A stretch of DNA of 64,000 nt from Nectonema munidae (Eukaryota > Nematomorpha > Nectonematoida > Nectonematidae). The stretch is from positions 124,001-188,000 of the forward strand of contig JAUIRK010000251.1 of assembly GCA_030549495.1 (NCBI GenBank), read 5' to 3'. The first letter of the stretch is position 1. The number at the start of each line of letters is the position of its first letter. The notes under the pieces were generated by a model. That model ran no database searches. It saw only the letters and a list, made by a program, of their open reading frames with translations, and was not told where the DNA came from. Of this stretch, positions 1-11,305 are shown in pieces. Made by a program: the position numbers and the translations under genes.

Positions 1-2
1 AT

Positions 3-416
3 CGTCACTACAAAACAACTTTAAAATGGCCCAAAATATACTGGAAGAAACTCCCGAACATACATCAAGCAAGATGGAATTCGTGTGCAATATACGCTCT
101 TATAGCATTTTTCCTTTTGCCCCATTGGCGTAGCATCCTCGGAAGAGCATGAGAGTTCTTCTCCTATGACTTGGTTTCACGAATTGTTAACTTCACTAAA
201 CAAGAGTGCAAGAAGCCAATAAATTGCTTGAGGAGACACTGGAAAGTTGAAAAATCGATAATTGATATCCCAAGATCCAACCTAAATACTGAACGTGCGC
301 TAAAACTTATGGAGCAATTACATCGGGGCTCAAAAAATTTTGAATTTTTGAACCAAAAGTTTATAGGAAAAAATATAAAAAAATTTTTTTTATTATCCTT
401 TACTTATCTCTATTAA
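3..416 (+). pseudogene. C-terminal fragment of a multi-copy transposase-like protein, cut by the window edge
   Basis: An open frame runs in from the left edge. It contains the segments ARWNS, FFLLPHWR, IDIPRSN and ERALKLMEQLH in the order I recall for the C-terminal part of a multi-copy, transposase-like arthropod protein family. The family has no name I can give with certainty, and a hAT-like origin is a guess. One in-frame TGA at 150-152 falls where a cysteine codon is likely, so the copy is probably dead. The frame ends in AT-rich sequence after KFIGKNIKK. The rest of the protein would lie left of the window. A second copy, mainly its N-terminal and middle parts, sits at 54.2-55.5 kb on the other strand. 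Confidence 0.42.
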
Positions 417-1097
417 TATCTTTTGTGCAAATAAAATTTGTTTAAGTATAATGATCACTTTCTTAAATAAAATAACAAAGTTCTTAGATTTAAAAAAAAA
501 AAAATTTTTTTCAATTTTTTTGTCAAGTAGGGGGAAGTTTTTTTTGTAAAATGCAAAAATAATAATAGCATTTTTAAATTACACATAAAAGTTCCTCGTT
601 TGCAAGTGATTTCATCAATTCTTTGCTTTTCTTCTAGTTTGGACATTTCGTTGTTAAAAATTTTTTAATTTAATTTTAACCGATTAACGATCAGAGTCGA
701 CCATAGTTGACTTTATAAAAATATAATCGTCTGAGTTTGTAAATACTTTTTAATGCAAATCAACTGCTTTACAATAGATATCGTTTGATTATTTTGGTTG
801 TTTAAAGGGTCACCTCTATTTTGTTGAGTTTAAATGTTTTAACATTTAAGAATATTTTTTTATTCGTTGTATAAGTCTGGAAAAATTCAAAATTGTATTA
901 GCGTTAATTTAGCACAAAATGAAGGTTGTTTGTTCAATTGCGATACGAAACGAATTAAACATCTTTCAAAAAAAGTTTGTGAATAATGTGGTATTTATAA
1001 ATCGTTGAAATCTCGATGATTTCGCGTATGTATTTCTGTTGCAGTGACGACCATGTGATTTAGTATCCCTTTTGATGAACTCAAGGGCGCTCAATGT
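417..1097. other. AT-rich spacer, nothing recognised
   Basis: Homopolymer-rich AT sequence without a convincing frame, terminal repeat or RNA gene. Confidence 0.6.
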
Positions 1098-1259
1098 TTA
1101 GATGTTGCTGAATAAGGGAGGTGTGGTTTCATCATCACTCTCCGGAGTGTTACTATCTTCTGTTGTATATGGTGCTCTTAGGGAGATGATTTCTTCCTCA
1201 GTCAGCATTTTTCCTATATCGATAGCTGTGCTGATATTTGCGAATTCTGTTGCTGTCAT
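1098..1259 (-). pseudogene. Short acidic ORF, possibly the C-terminal tail of a pogo/Tigger-type transposase
   Basis: A 53-codon minus-strand frame starts MTATEFANIS, passes through LTEEEIISLRAP and ends in an acidic DSNTPESDDETTPP stretch followed by LFSNI. Acidic tails with an EEI segment and a short helix close many pogo/Tigger (CENP-B-like) transposases, which suggests this origin. No DDE core is readable upstream, so the assignment is weak. It could also be a chance frame in a GC-richer patch. Confidence 0.22.
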
Positions 1260-2439
1260 AATTGTTTCAATTACTTTTCACAGTCAATTAATACGAGAAA
1301 AATCAGTGGATCGCATATAGCTTCTAACTAGAAATATTTTAAAGGCGAAATGTTTTCCGACATTAAATATTTTTGATAATTGGTTAGTTTTAATTAACCT
1401 TTGTGAATTAGGATTTTTCAATTTTTTACCTCGATGGTCCACATGGGCTTTAGAAAATCCTTGAGATTGTCTAACTAACAAGATTTGTAGTACTAATTTT
1501 TAAAGTAAAAAACAATTTGCCTCCAATTTATAGCAAACTCATTTTTTAATTATTGTTCTTATTAACTTTTGTTAAGGCAGTATACAACCCAATGTCTTTT
1601 TTATGTAAAAAAAAATTGGCTTTCATAGTGTTAAATGTGTCATAAAAATACCATCGCATGATTGATCTGTCGGTCTGATGAAGATGACCGTGTTAGAGTG
1701 TGAATGTCAGAATAATGGTGGAGAAAAACATGAATCAAGTCTCGGATAAACGAACTCTGACATTACCAATTAGTAGTCTAATACAACCCTTTAATATGGT
1801 CTTCAGAGGCGAGACATTTTTGACCTTCGAACAGCAAATATTGAACCGGCTGAACAAAGAATTATATGTTCATCTAAGATTTATAAAAGAGATCGTTTAT
1901 ATAATCATGGTATAAAACTTTCGCTTCGTTAGAGTATAGCATATTTCTTGATACGGCTTTTGTCACCCAATCAGTTTTTTCAGTACAAAAACAAAAATCT
2001 GAAAGGGCATTTTGAAAATCCGTTTCAATAAATGGGGAAAAGCAATATTGAGGGATAAATGATATATGCGATGAGTTGTAATTACTGCCCTCCGTGTTTT
2101 AGTTATAGGTCGCAAATTACGGACAATGTTTTTATCGATAAATTCTCGAGAAAATTTTTAATCAAGTTAAACTGTATTATAAATTAAAAATTTGCATGTA
2201 TTATAACTTTTTATTGAGATCCTATTCGTTATGAATTTAAAACCAATAAAAGTGTTTTATCATTATTTAGAACGTTTAGTTAGAATAAGACAACAATATT
2301 ATCTTATATAAAATAACATTTTAAAAGTATACGATTTTGTTTTTATTTATTATCAAATAAATTATAAAACCAAAACTTTAAAACTTTAGATAAAAAATTA
2401 ATAACATCTTTTAAAATTATTATTATGGCAATGATAATG
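1260..2439. other. Intergenic; GC-richer patch at about 1660-1910 of unknown nature
   Basis: No family is recognised. A plus-strand frame at 1700-1915 (MVEKNMNQVSDKRTL onward) lies in sequence richer in GC than its surroundings. It has no domain I recognise and no clear splice sites, so it is not called as a gene. Confidence 0.4.
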
Positions 2440-3960
2440 CTTAATTTTGCAAATTAAGCCTATTTAAAAAGTAAAATTTCAAGAAACATAAAGCATTAAT
2501 AGTGGAAGATGAAAGACCATCAAATTTGTATTATCAAAAACCCTGCTGAAGAAATGCCCTTTTCTAGATTTTCAGTTCTCGTTTTCAGTGTTTCGTATAA
2601 TGCAAATTCTTTTTCTGCATTAAAAATAAAAGACTTGACTAAGAATTTAGAAGCTTTTGATTCCAATTTATCTAGCTCCTAATAAAGACCTTTTCAAAAA
2701 CTTCATCATTGTCATCGCATTCATTTACGTTACTCTGGTCGGGAGTTTGATTACTGCTACCTATACCGGTATGAGGTTCTAAATTAAGTTCATTAAACAG
2801 CCTTGTATACACGAAAGTAGCATATTTCTTTAAAGCATATGGAGTAAGCGTCTTAAAATATCAGATATTTCATATACCTTCATGATATTAAGATATAGCA
2901 AAAGGGAAAGAATATTATGCACTCTAATTTTCGCATAATGTTTTTTTAGAGAAACATGACGAGATAGTTGAATCTTGTTTTGCCAACTTGCTAAGAAGGA
3001 GCATCATTGACTTGTCAGCTTTCAATAAGTTAACATCTTTAGAGCATAAAGAACTTAATACAATTTCAAGTGGTCTTAAGTCTGACAAAGATTCGTCAGT
3101 ATGTACAAATCTTTTTTACAAAATTTTTCATTACAGCAGATAAGCTTGTATGATAGATTTTATTTTACAAAATCTTTAGTTGAATCTTGTTTTGCCAACT
3201 TGCTAAGGAGCATCATTGACTTGTCAGCTTTCAATAAGTTAACATCTTTAGAGCATAAAGAACTTAATACAATTTCAAGTGGTCTTAAGTCTGACAAAGA
3301 TTCGTCAGTATGTACAAATCTTTTTTACAAAATTTTTCATTACAGCAGATAAGCTTGTATGATAGATTTTATTTTACAAAATCTTTCGCACATATTGAGC
3401 AAACTGTTTAAGCGAGTTTTGACATCAAGAACTAATTGTAGTTCGTTTCCATGTTCTGATTTCACGATTCCTTGAAGAATATCATTCTTTAACGCGGATT
3501 TTTTAACATTTTGTACAGCTTTCTTACTTTCTTGATCAAACCCAAATAATTACCCCTAAGAGAAAACGAATGAATATAGTCTTCTGCGCAGTCTTCAGGT
3601 ATATCATATTCGGAATCAGAAGTCTCTTCTTTTGTTTCATCATCCTGTTCATCAATATTATCTTTGTTATAAAGAACATCCACTACAGCACGGTGAATGC
3701 CGCGAGCCAAACACAGTTGGTGATCTGGTAATATTTCTCGGGCAAATTTGACTTATGTGAAAAAAAAGTTAGTTTTCAGACTTTGTGCCCCAAATTCTGC
3801 ATCTTTATTTGAGTCTACGCTGTAATAATTTTTTATGTGAAAGGCTAATCCTGATGTTGAACTACCAGCACATTTCAATGTTTTATCACATGTGTTACAC
3901 TTAGTTTCATCACTATATTTTGTAAAATAGCTCCAAAAATTGTTTTAATAAAAGTAGGTA
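2440..3960 (-). pseudogene. Decayed BED-finger hAT transposase
   Basis: Read on the minus strand from about 3960, the fragments follow the order of a BED zinc-finger hAT transposase. There is a BED finger (WSYFTKYSDE, CNTC, SSTSGL, then a histidine) at about 3830-3945, an ARGIHRAVVDVLY segment at 3665-3710, an acidic linker, and LQLVLDVKTRLNSLL plus MCERF at about 3380-3450. C-terminal pieces (SFIFNAEKEFALYETLKTRT at about 2560-2630) follow after a 210-bp tandem duplication. Frames change several times and stops are frequent, so it is an old dead copy. No terminal inverted repeat or 8-bp duplication could be placed. It is distinct from the two GTF2IRD2-like hATs at 17 and 30 kb. Confidence 0.65.
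2967..3386. repeat. Two-copy tandem duplication, unit 212 bp
   Basis: Positions 2967-3178 and 3179-3386 are the same sequence, differing by eye only in one AAG triplet present in the first copy (ctaagaaggagc against ctaaggagc). The duplication lies inside the decayed hAT and is far younger than it. It also creates the plus-strand frame at 3101-3352, which is not a gene. Confidence 0.93.
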
Positions 3961-5854
3961 TATGTAACACAAATTTAAAGAAAAATGAATTTTAAAGAGG
4001 CGGATATTAATCAGTTATCTTAGACGTCGTTGATTTGATGAATTTGCTATGTCGTCAATAATGTTGAAGTTCAGTTTTGATTAATGGGTGTGACTTTGTC
4101 TTCTGTGCAGCTCGTATATATGTTTTACAGCTTTATAACATTGAGGCAATCTGGTATGATCCATTCAATGATTTGTAGCTGTTCATATAAAAAACCACAA
4201 ATGCAAATACACAACTTGAAATTTAATATACTAATATGTGAGAAATTTAGTACAGTGATCGATCAAAAATTATGATTTTGTTACAAATTTTATTCGTTTA
4301 AGTTAATAAACGTGGCCTTATAGTTCCCGAAAACACTTAAAGGCTTTCTGAAAAGTCATTGGAATTCAGTTGAAAATCCTTGTTTTAATTTAAAACATTT
4401 TTTACAGCAATTTACAATTGGTTTCTTTTGTAAATATGAAAGAAAGTTGTTTATAGTTGTTATAGTATAAATCAAAATAAGCATACATTTACATTAATTT
4501 ACCGATAAATGGTATCGGTGAAAAAGTGCTAAATAAATTTGATTTATCGATAAATTTCCGGCAGTTGTTCACCGGTTGTGGCTCCTAGTCGTATTGCAAA
4601 AGTTTCAAACAAAAAAATATGGCCTAACCTGTTCTATTCCTTCAATTTTAGATCCTGTAATAAACGGTAAATATTGAAAAAAATCTCTGAATTTGAAATT
4701 TCCTACCACTGCAATAATGAAACTGTTGATTTATCGAACTGTGATAAATTTGATGAATTTATAAAACTCATGATAGCTATAAATCTTACTTTCAGAGAAA
4801 TGCAAGATGAGTTTATGAAAAGCTGTAAATCTCAAATATGTCTACACAATCATGTGTAATAATGGTGTATGTTCAAATATTTTGTGTTACTTCTTAACCA
4901 AAGGTAGTATATAGTTGTTTCCAAATTTTGCAATATCACGAATTATACATTATATCTAGGCTTAAAAAAACTTTCTTGCAAACAAAAAAGAACGACATAC
5001 GGTTCTAAAAAAGTAGTTAAAGTATAATGTGATTTTGTGTCGGATAGCGACGTAACAAGAAAAAGAACCCTGGAGTTGTTGCTAATTTAGCGGTCCTTTA
5101 AGTTATAAAGAATTAAATAAGCGGACAACTGGATAATACAGGTATGTAAAATAAGAAAACAAATCGCAGAAATAGTGTCCTAAAAATAAAGAAAACAAAA
5201 TTTTTTGGCTTTCATTTTTTCTATTTGCAAATAATATATTTAAATATTTGAAAGAATTAAACATTACAAACATTTTTTACATTAGATGGAGAGCTAGTTT
5301 TCATATTTCTTGTATATCTTAAAATTTATTTATAATTTAACGAGGGATTAGTTTTCACTAAAAATGACTTTAATCACATAACCTACATCTAACGCAAAAA
5401 GCCATATGCATCATTTTAGCTTCAAATGTTTATATACAGTATTTGGAACTAAAAAAAAGAATTTTCTTCTTTTTTTAGGACACTTGACCCCACTTCGCGG
5501 GCGTACCCAGGTTTAAAGTAGCTTAGGACGAACCCTAATTTTGCCAGGCCTCAAAATTCCAGATAACAGTTCAAAAGGTCCAAACTTAATAATACACGTA
5601 AGAAAAATTAAAAAAAAGTGTAGCAAACCATTGTTACCTATTGAATTTTTATTGACGATTAACACAAAAAATTCCGACTCATATATTACTTGAGTAAATC
5701 AGTAGTGAGCATTTGGGTTTTAAGAATGAAGACAAAAATAAAAAGATGAAATTAACATTAACAATAAAAGTTGTTTAATTAGGGGAAATTAACATTTATA
5801 TTAAAATTGGGGGAATATATTGAAATTTATGATGAAAATAAATAAATTTTTTAC
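3961..5854. other. Intergenic, no convincing gene
   Basis: AT-rich. A plus-strand frame at 4674-4856 (MKKISEFEISYHCNN onward) is open for 61 codons but has no recognised domain. At 5480-5560 a short GC-rich stretch (cgcgggcgtacccagg) might be a transposon end, but no partner was found. I see no exon continuing the thioredoxin-like exon that lies just to the right. Confidence 0.4.
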
Positions 5855-6026
5855 AAAAGATGACAGCTACGTATTGACTCTTATCAACCATTTTCTCAAA
5901 GGCTTCTCTACTCGTTTCTTCAATAACTTCTTCATCTCCTTCTTCACATCTGACTTTCGAGGAATAAAAGAAAAAGAAACAGAGGAAAAAAGAGATTAAA
6001 ATCTTCCGTGGTGCACTTTTTGCCAT
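5855..6026 (-). CDS. First exon of a secreted thioredoxin-like protein (partial)
   Basis: The minus-strand frame has a good start context (caaaATGGC), so I prefer the ATG at 6026 to the one four codons upstream. MAKSAPRK is followed by a strongly hydrophobic ILISFFLCFFFFY and then SSKVRCEE, a typical signal peptide. The mature start is acidic (EEGDEEVIEETS), then REAFEKMVDKSQYVAVIF, which resembles beta1-alpha1-beta2 of a thioredoxin fold just before the active-site region. A 5' splice site (TTTT|GTAAAA) at 5855/5854 would end the exon in phase 1, so the next codon could be Tyr or Phe, as expected in this fold. The protein would act in the ER or outside the cell. Later exons with the active-site cysteines were not found to the left, so this is partial. 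It could be a pseudogene. Confidence 0.42.
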
Positions 6027-6038
6027 TTTGTTGTGCAA

Positions 6039-7416
6039 GAGTAGATAAGGTAGAAAAAATATGTGAACGAAAGCCTTAAAAAGCGTTTACGAGAACAAAA
6101 CGCATGTGGCGAACGACAACTGTGACGATGTAAAACTCCTCAATACTTGAAAATCAATACTAAGCGGACAGGGATATGGTGATAGATTATATATGAATAT
6201 CATCTTCTTACAGATTCATCAATTCTTGTTTTGTATGTGCGTTTTGTTTCACGACGATCATCTGGCATTGAAATTCTTTTTGAATCATCTCCAGTATTTA
6301 TTCTATAGTAGTATATTAGCGGTATTCAGGCGCTATGACAGTTGTTTTCGGAAAACATCAATAGTTTCACCTATTTCGCTCAAAAATTTGAATATGATGG
6401 TTACTTGAGGCATCATTCGTAACAACTGTACAGTTGGGTTCTCCATCTTTAGGGTTTTTATGATGAACTGTAAAGTACCTTCTCAAGAACAAAAATTCCC
6501 GAATTATGTGTCAATAGCAAATTAGTGAATATGACTTCTAAGAGACTTGGAGATAACGTGTCATCAATCCAACAGAAACGACATGTTCTACGATCTCTAA
6601 GAAATAAAGAAGTATATTCTTATACACAATACAATAATAAAGTCTATATAAGAAAATATTATGTTCCTTAAAATGAGCATTATAACATGACTTTTTTCTC
6701 ATTTTTCATTTCAAAACTTCCCTTCATCTCACTTAGATTTATATTTTCTAATGGAACAAAATGATAATGTTTAAGTAAGGTCGCTTTTTAAATATGATAT
6801 TAATTTATTTAATTATTTTATAGGTTTTACCTCTCTGAGTTTTGCACTTATAGCTCAAGATATTTTACTAAGCTGATGGTTTTGAAGGATGCTTTAATGT
6901 TTATATATATGGATAATTTATTGATTTTACTTCTGCCGTAAACGTTAATTTTCAGAAAGGTATATATTTTTATATTTAATTTTCATGTATATAAAGTTGA
7001 TTGTATATTCAAGCACTCACTATAGAATCGTTAGATAATTTAGTTCAAAGAAAGTTTCAAAATACGAGCAAAAAAACTTTTACATCTAGCTAGTTTTACT
7101 AGCATGTTAGTAACAATCACTATATTCAAATGGGGGTTTTTTGGACTATGATAAAAACAAGTTAAACTTGCAATGATCACTATAGTGGCATTTGCAGGAT
7201 GAACACTCGCGTATTGTACATTTTAATTGTAAAAAAAGACATATGCCCATTCATGTAATTTTCACTAGTGAATAGGATTTAATTTCATCAATTTATCTAG
7301 CTAACTACGTATCTTTATCTAATATCTATCTATATTCTACACAATTATCTACATAATATCTTACTAACAAAATAACATAACTTAACTAACAATTTAACAA
7401 AGTATAATTGACTTCT
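6039..7416. other. Intergenic; ATCT/CTAA-type simple repeats near 7300-7400
   Basis: No gene is recognised. At 7300-7400 short runs of tatct and actaac form a loose simple-sequence patch. Similar patches recur at about 8375-8450, 14230-14295 and 50345-50420. Confidence 0.4.
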
Positions 7417-7500
7417 TTTTTTGGTTGTCGGCATCGCATCCGAGGGAAGAATTTTCTTACATAATTGGACAGCTGACAGTGATGATCACTTTCGAGAATC
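7417..7500 (+). repeat. Dispersed repeat, partner at 34128-34195
   Basis: The stretch around gcatcgcatcc, followed by a diverged ttctt.cataa and tgatcac, recurs in the same orientation at 34128-34195. It has no coding potential and looks like a fragment of a dispersed non-coding element. Confidence 0.5.
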
Positions 7501-9433
7501 AAAAACAGGATCACTGGATCCTGCGATTCCACCACTTCGCCATCATCTGTGGACAAACTATTACTTAAACCTGTTAAACTAAACTCTTTATTATTAAAGA
7601 AATCTAATTTTAGTTTATAGGAAACTAGTACTCATTCACCCTTAAGGTTAAGAAACTCGAAGACAAATTATTTGGAAACATTTTAAATAATTTTTTCTAT
7701 TCTCCATTTCTTATTGAGAATTAATAAGAATTAACTGAAACTAGCAATTGAGAATTATGCAAGTGATCATGAAAAATGACATCGATTAATTGCCATGCCT
7801 TTTTATTGATTTACTATTAATCGAAAAATGTTCAACAGTTTGCCAATTTATTCAGTGCCTTATGATTTATCTCTTTTGATTCATATAAATTTAGTAAAAC
7901 TTAAGTCTTCTTCATTTTATTTATTTTCAAATGAACAGCGTCAAATTTCAATCTTGTTTTATTTTCACTTTAAGTTTTTTAACATTAGTTGCCTTATTTC
8001 AAGATTTTATTCTATTTATATTTCAAAAAAAAATTTATTTTCTTATCTTCAAGCCTTTTCAGTTGTTTCAAATTTTTTAACAAAAACGATAGAAAAAAGG
8101 CTGCCAAACACTTTATTTCTAATTGCTCTAAAATTGTACAACTTAATATTAATCTCTATAAATATTTGCTGGTAATGATTATTCGAGCTAGATTTAAAAT
8201 TTGTTCAAAAGAAATCGCAACCTTTCCATACATAATTTTAGAAAATTGAAATAGGACATTGAGAACTTCAGAAATTTTTCATGAAATTTCATTATCAAAG
8301 GTAGATTTTTCTAAGAAAGATTTACTACTAAATTTTTTCAGTTTATTATGGGAAAAAAGTGTGCAACTAACTAAATAACAAACTATCCTTATTAAACTAA
8401 TTTTGCATCTAATGAATTAACTAACTAACTAGTTAGTCTAACTAAACAATTAATAATTTATCTGAATAATTTTATAAAATTATGAATTTTTGTTCAAACA
8501 ACTCAAAATCATCGGGTTTTTGATTTATATTTAAATAATTTATGTCCTTTTGGTTGAATGGACTTGAATTTTTCATATTGATTTAAATTTTTTAGCCTTA
8601 AAACATTAAAAATCCTTAATAAAATATCTTACTTTATATAGGGTTTTTTTTTGAAAAAACCCCAAACTTTATTTGGTAACAGCCTCTTTTAATAAAAATA
8701 TTAATTTTTATTACTATTTATTACTTCTTTTAGTTGACTTTGTTTTACAAGAGAAGGAGGGAGCAGTTCAATCCCAACTTTAAATTTTAAATAATTCGAA
8801 GGAATAAGACATGCATTAATATTTTTGAAATGTTTATAGATGATGAAATATTGTCTTACATTTATTGAACAAATTACATTTTATCCTGTTTCTAAAAATT
8901 GTAATGAATCCACTTAATTTTATTTTTCCAATTTTATTAAATCCTGCTACAAGTGCAAATATATGCAAACTTGTCCTTCAGGTAGACGTTTTTTTGACAC
9001 AATGTTGATCAAAGCAGGAATAGTATGAATTTTCAAGCAATGTGAAGAGATATAGATTTATTCAAAATATGTAAACGAATGATTGTAAAGATAATAATTC
9101 TTTAGATGGCAATAATAAATTTAGTAAAATAGCACCTATGGAAAAGATGTTGAAAAAAAGTTTATTGATATTTCAAAGTAGAGTTTGGATTTGTAAGACG
9201 ATAGAAATATGATTCAGTATTATGGTGGCAGTGTAGATAGGCACTGGCAAACAAATTCACTTTGCTTGTAAAGTTGTGAGCTTGAATATAGATAAATACT
9301 TGTGTGGTGATCTTTGAACTTAATTAGGGCTGGACTGTTGTAACATTTCAAACAAAAAAACGTTCGAAAAACTGTAGCTCCATTTAAAATGTACAGTTTT
9401 TTTGAAGAAATTCTTTTGTTTACATGGTTTGAG
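7501..9433. other. AT-rich intergenic sequence without recognised genes
   Basis: The longest frame here (7828-8175) is Phe/Leu/Ile/Ser/Lys-rich, as expected of AT-rich noise. A ctaa-rich simple repeat lies at 8375-8450. Nothing else is supported. Confidence 0.5.
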
Positions 9434-9550
9434 TCTTTCCTGTTTGGTGGACGTCACTGAAATCTATTTTAAATAAATTTATTCTAAGTATTTTTGTCCG
9501 TAAAATTCGAAAATGATAACTGTGTTTTGGAGAAACTTCTGGTTTTTGAG
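9434..9550 (+). repeat. Merlin left terminal inverted repeat
   Basis: Pairs with 10721-10822. It contains an extra segment of about 12 bases (attctaagtatt) that the right copy lacks. Confidence 0.88.
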
Positions 9551-10219
9551 TAAAATGGTTTTAAAGTTATTTTTTCCTTTCTATTACTGAAGAAACACAA
9601 AGTTTAATAAAATTCAGGTTATTTTCAAATTTATTCAATTAATATTTTTCAAAGTACTTTATGAACATAAAAAGGAAAGAAAGGGATGTATTCTTTATTT
9701 TACATCGAAATTGTCAATACTTCTCAATATTTCAGTTAAATAGTCGAATGACGGCGTTTCCAGATAAACTCGCACAGATAGGAATCAATCATGCCCATGG
9801 CAGTTCCACAGTGAATTTTGTTTCTTCTTTTTAGAACATCCCAGGTAGACTGGATCTGCTGGGTGCGAGCACCAGTTTCAGGGTCGAAAAAAATCTCAGT
9901 GTTGTTGACAGTGCAGTGCTTGAAATCAAACCCCTCTATGTCCTCTTTGCCGCTATAAGGCCGCCACATGTCACTGAAAATCGTCGTGCCAGACACAATG
10001 CATTGTTTTATGCAGGATTGAAGCGTTGCCCTGTCTTTTTTTCAACTGCACAAAGTTAAACTTTGCCATCCTCTCGACATATTCCACAAAACACCCACTG
10101 TTCTGGAAGACTTCTGCCTTTGTCGTAATTCCGTTTAGAATAAACAGTTTCATCAACTTCTACTTATTTGCCAGGACCGTCAATTTTTTAGGATGGTTCA
10201 GGATATCGTTTGCGCAAAC

Positions 10220-10294
10220 CTCCAAAATATATAGGTTCAATTAGGTTAGGTTAGGTTAGGTTATATCAGCATACTATTAAAACTATGCGCATAC
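10220..10294 (-). other. 75-nt intron-like insert in the Merlin transposase
   Basis: On the minus strand the frame reads CTG AGA GAG, then GTATGCGCATAG ... TTTTGGAG, then GTTTGCGCAAAC. Removing 10220-10294 joins LRE to VCANDILNH in phase 0, and the removed piece starts GT and ends AG. The two junctions are near-identical 12-mers (tgcgcaaacctc at 10211-10222 and tgcgcatacctc at 10286-10297 on the plus strand). The segment is therefore either a spliceosomal intron made by duplication of an AGGT-containing site, or an insertion with a target duplication. In-frame stops show it cannot be translated through. Confidence 0.55.
10241..10263 (+). repeat. Interstitial (TTAGG)4 tract
   Basis: Four perfect TTAGG units plus TTA lie inside the intron-like insert. 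TTAGG is the usual arthropod telomere unit, but at this length and place it is an interstitial tract, not a chromosome end. Confidence 0.92.
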
Positions 10295-10720
10295 CTCTCT
10301 CAGATAATTGTTGAAATCAAACATAGTATTTTTATTGATCCCCAATTCCTCTTGGCAAAATTTCGTGCTTGTATATTCTTTGCTCCAAGAGTAAATGTGG
10401 AAAATGATTTTATCTAAAGGCATTGTACTCCCTCCAGCCATGTGTTCTTCCTCACCGACACTGACTGGTTGCAAGACCTCTTGTTGCACCTCCATCGCAC
10501 TCGATTATTGATGTTTTCCAAAAGCATATCATGTTTTTTTCTACATTTATAGTTGATAGGGATGATGTTGAACTTTTGTAAGAACACTACAGCATCCAAT
10601 TCAGTCTTGATATGCTCAAATAAGCAACGGAGATTGACCTTTTCATCACCATCCATGTTGATTGGTGCGTAAGAGGACTGCAGCTACTGAAACAAAAAAT
10701 AACTTAACTAGCGTCTAATT

Positions 10721-10822
10721 CAAAAACTATATATTTCTCCAAAAAACAGTTATCATTTTCGAATTTTACGGAGAAAAATTTATTTAAAATAGATTTCAGT
10801 GACGTTGACCAAACAGGAAAGA
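10721..10822 (-). repeat. Merlin right terminal inverted repeat
   Basis: Reverse complement of the left repeat, ending in accaaacaggaaaga. Confidence 0.88.
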
Positions 10823-11305
10823 TCCCATCGTTTTTATTCGGATAAATCATTTATTTACAAGCGCCAATTTGCAGAATTGTTTGAAAAAAAGAGACATGAA
10901 GAAACAGTAAAAATTTGAGCTAATGGAATTCTAAAAAATGGAATCTACTTGATTTAATAAATATGAAGAAGAAATCAAGGGGATATTTTGAATGTAAGTG
11001 AAACGATAAAATTATCATTTTTAAATTGATGTAAAAATACGTTATTTTTTTGGATTCAACAGTTCATTTATTAAATAAAATCAACGGTTCGACGATTCAG
11101 ATGGTGAAAAATATGTAGTATCGATGAAATGAATGCAAATGATAGGGATTCCAGGAAAAAGTGATGGTGGTCTATATTTGTTTGTTTGATTGATGTGAGC
11201 ATAAATTATGGGTAATGTTTCTGAATCCATGTATGAATATGAACTTTGCTTATAGAAATATTTTCAATTTCTTTTACTGCATCATACGTGTTTATAGAAT
11301 TTTCA
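10823..11305. other. Spacer, nothing recognised
   Basis: AT-rich sequence between the Merlin element and the foldback element. Confidence 0.6.

Larger units (their letters stand above)
9736..10656 (-). pseudogene. Merlin transposase, broken
   Basis: Read from 10656 down, it begins MDGDEKVNLRCLFEHI, then a cysteine-containing region (YKCRKKH, RWRCNKRSCN), VRKNTWLEG, PLDKIIFHIYSWSKE, NNYLREV, VEVDETVYSKRNY, LPEQWVFCGICRE, TTIFSDMWRPY, CTVNNTEIFFDPETGA and DSYLCEFIW. This is the order of an ISXO2-like DDE transposase. The first two catalytic Asp are present (VEVDE, FSDMW). The expected Glu of the IES-x-W motif reads Gln (QIQSTW). Frameshifts lie near 10430, near 10190 and near 10055, and an intron-like 75-nt insert interrupts the frame at 10220-10294. 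The protein is therefore not functional as it stands. Confidence 0.88.
9434..10822 (-). mobile_element. Merlin (ISXO2-like) DNA transposon with long inverted repeats
   Basis: Inverted repeats of roughly 100-115 bp bound the element. 9434-9550 reads tctttcctgtttggt ... acgtcactgaaatc, and 10721-10822 is its reverse complement with few differences apart from a short insertion in the left copy. Between them lies a Merlin-type transposase on the minus strand. The outermost bases diverge, so the exact ends and the expected 8-9 bp target duplication could not be fixed. At about 1.39 kb it has the size of a full-length Merlin, but the transposase is broken. Confidence 0.9.

Noticed and set aside
6193-6408. 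71-codon plus-strand frame and minus-strand MPQVTIIFKFLSEIGETID
   Set aside because: Slightly protein-like on the minus strand, but frames break at once and no family is recognised.
7828-8249. Longest frames in 7-9 kb (115 and 86 codons)
   Set aside because: Phe/Leu/Ile/Ser/Lys composition, no domain and overlap in another frame; expected by chance in AT-rich DNA.
10241-10263. TTAGG repeats as a chromosome end
   Set aside because: Only four units, inside a transposon, with ordinary sequence on both sides.
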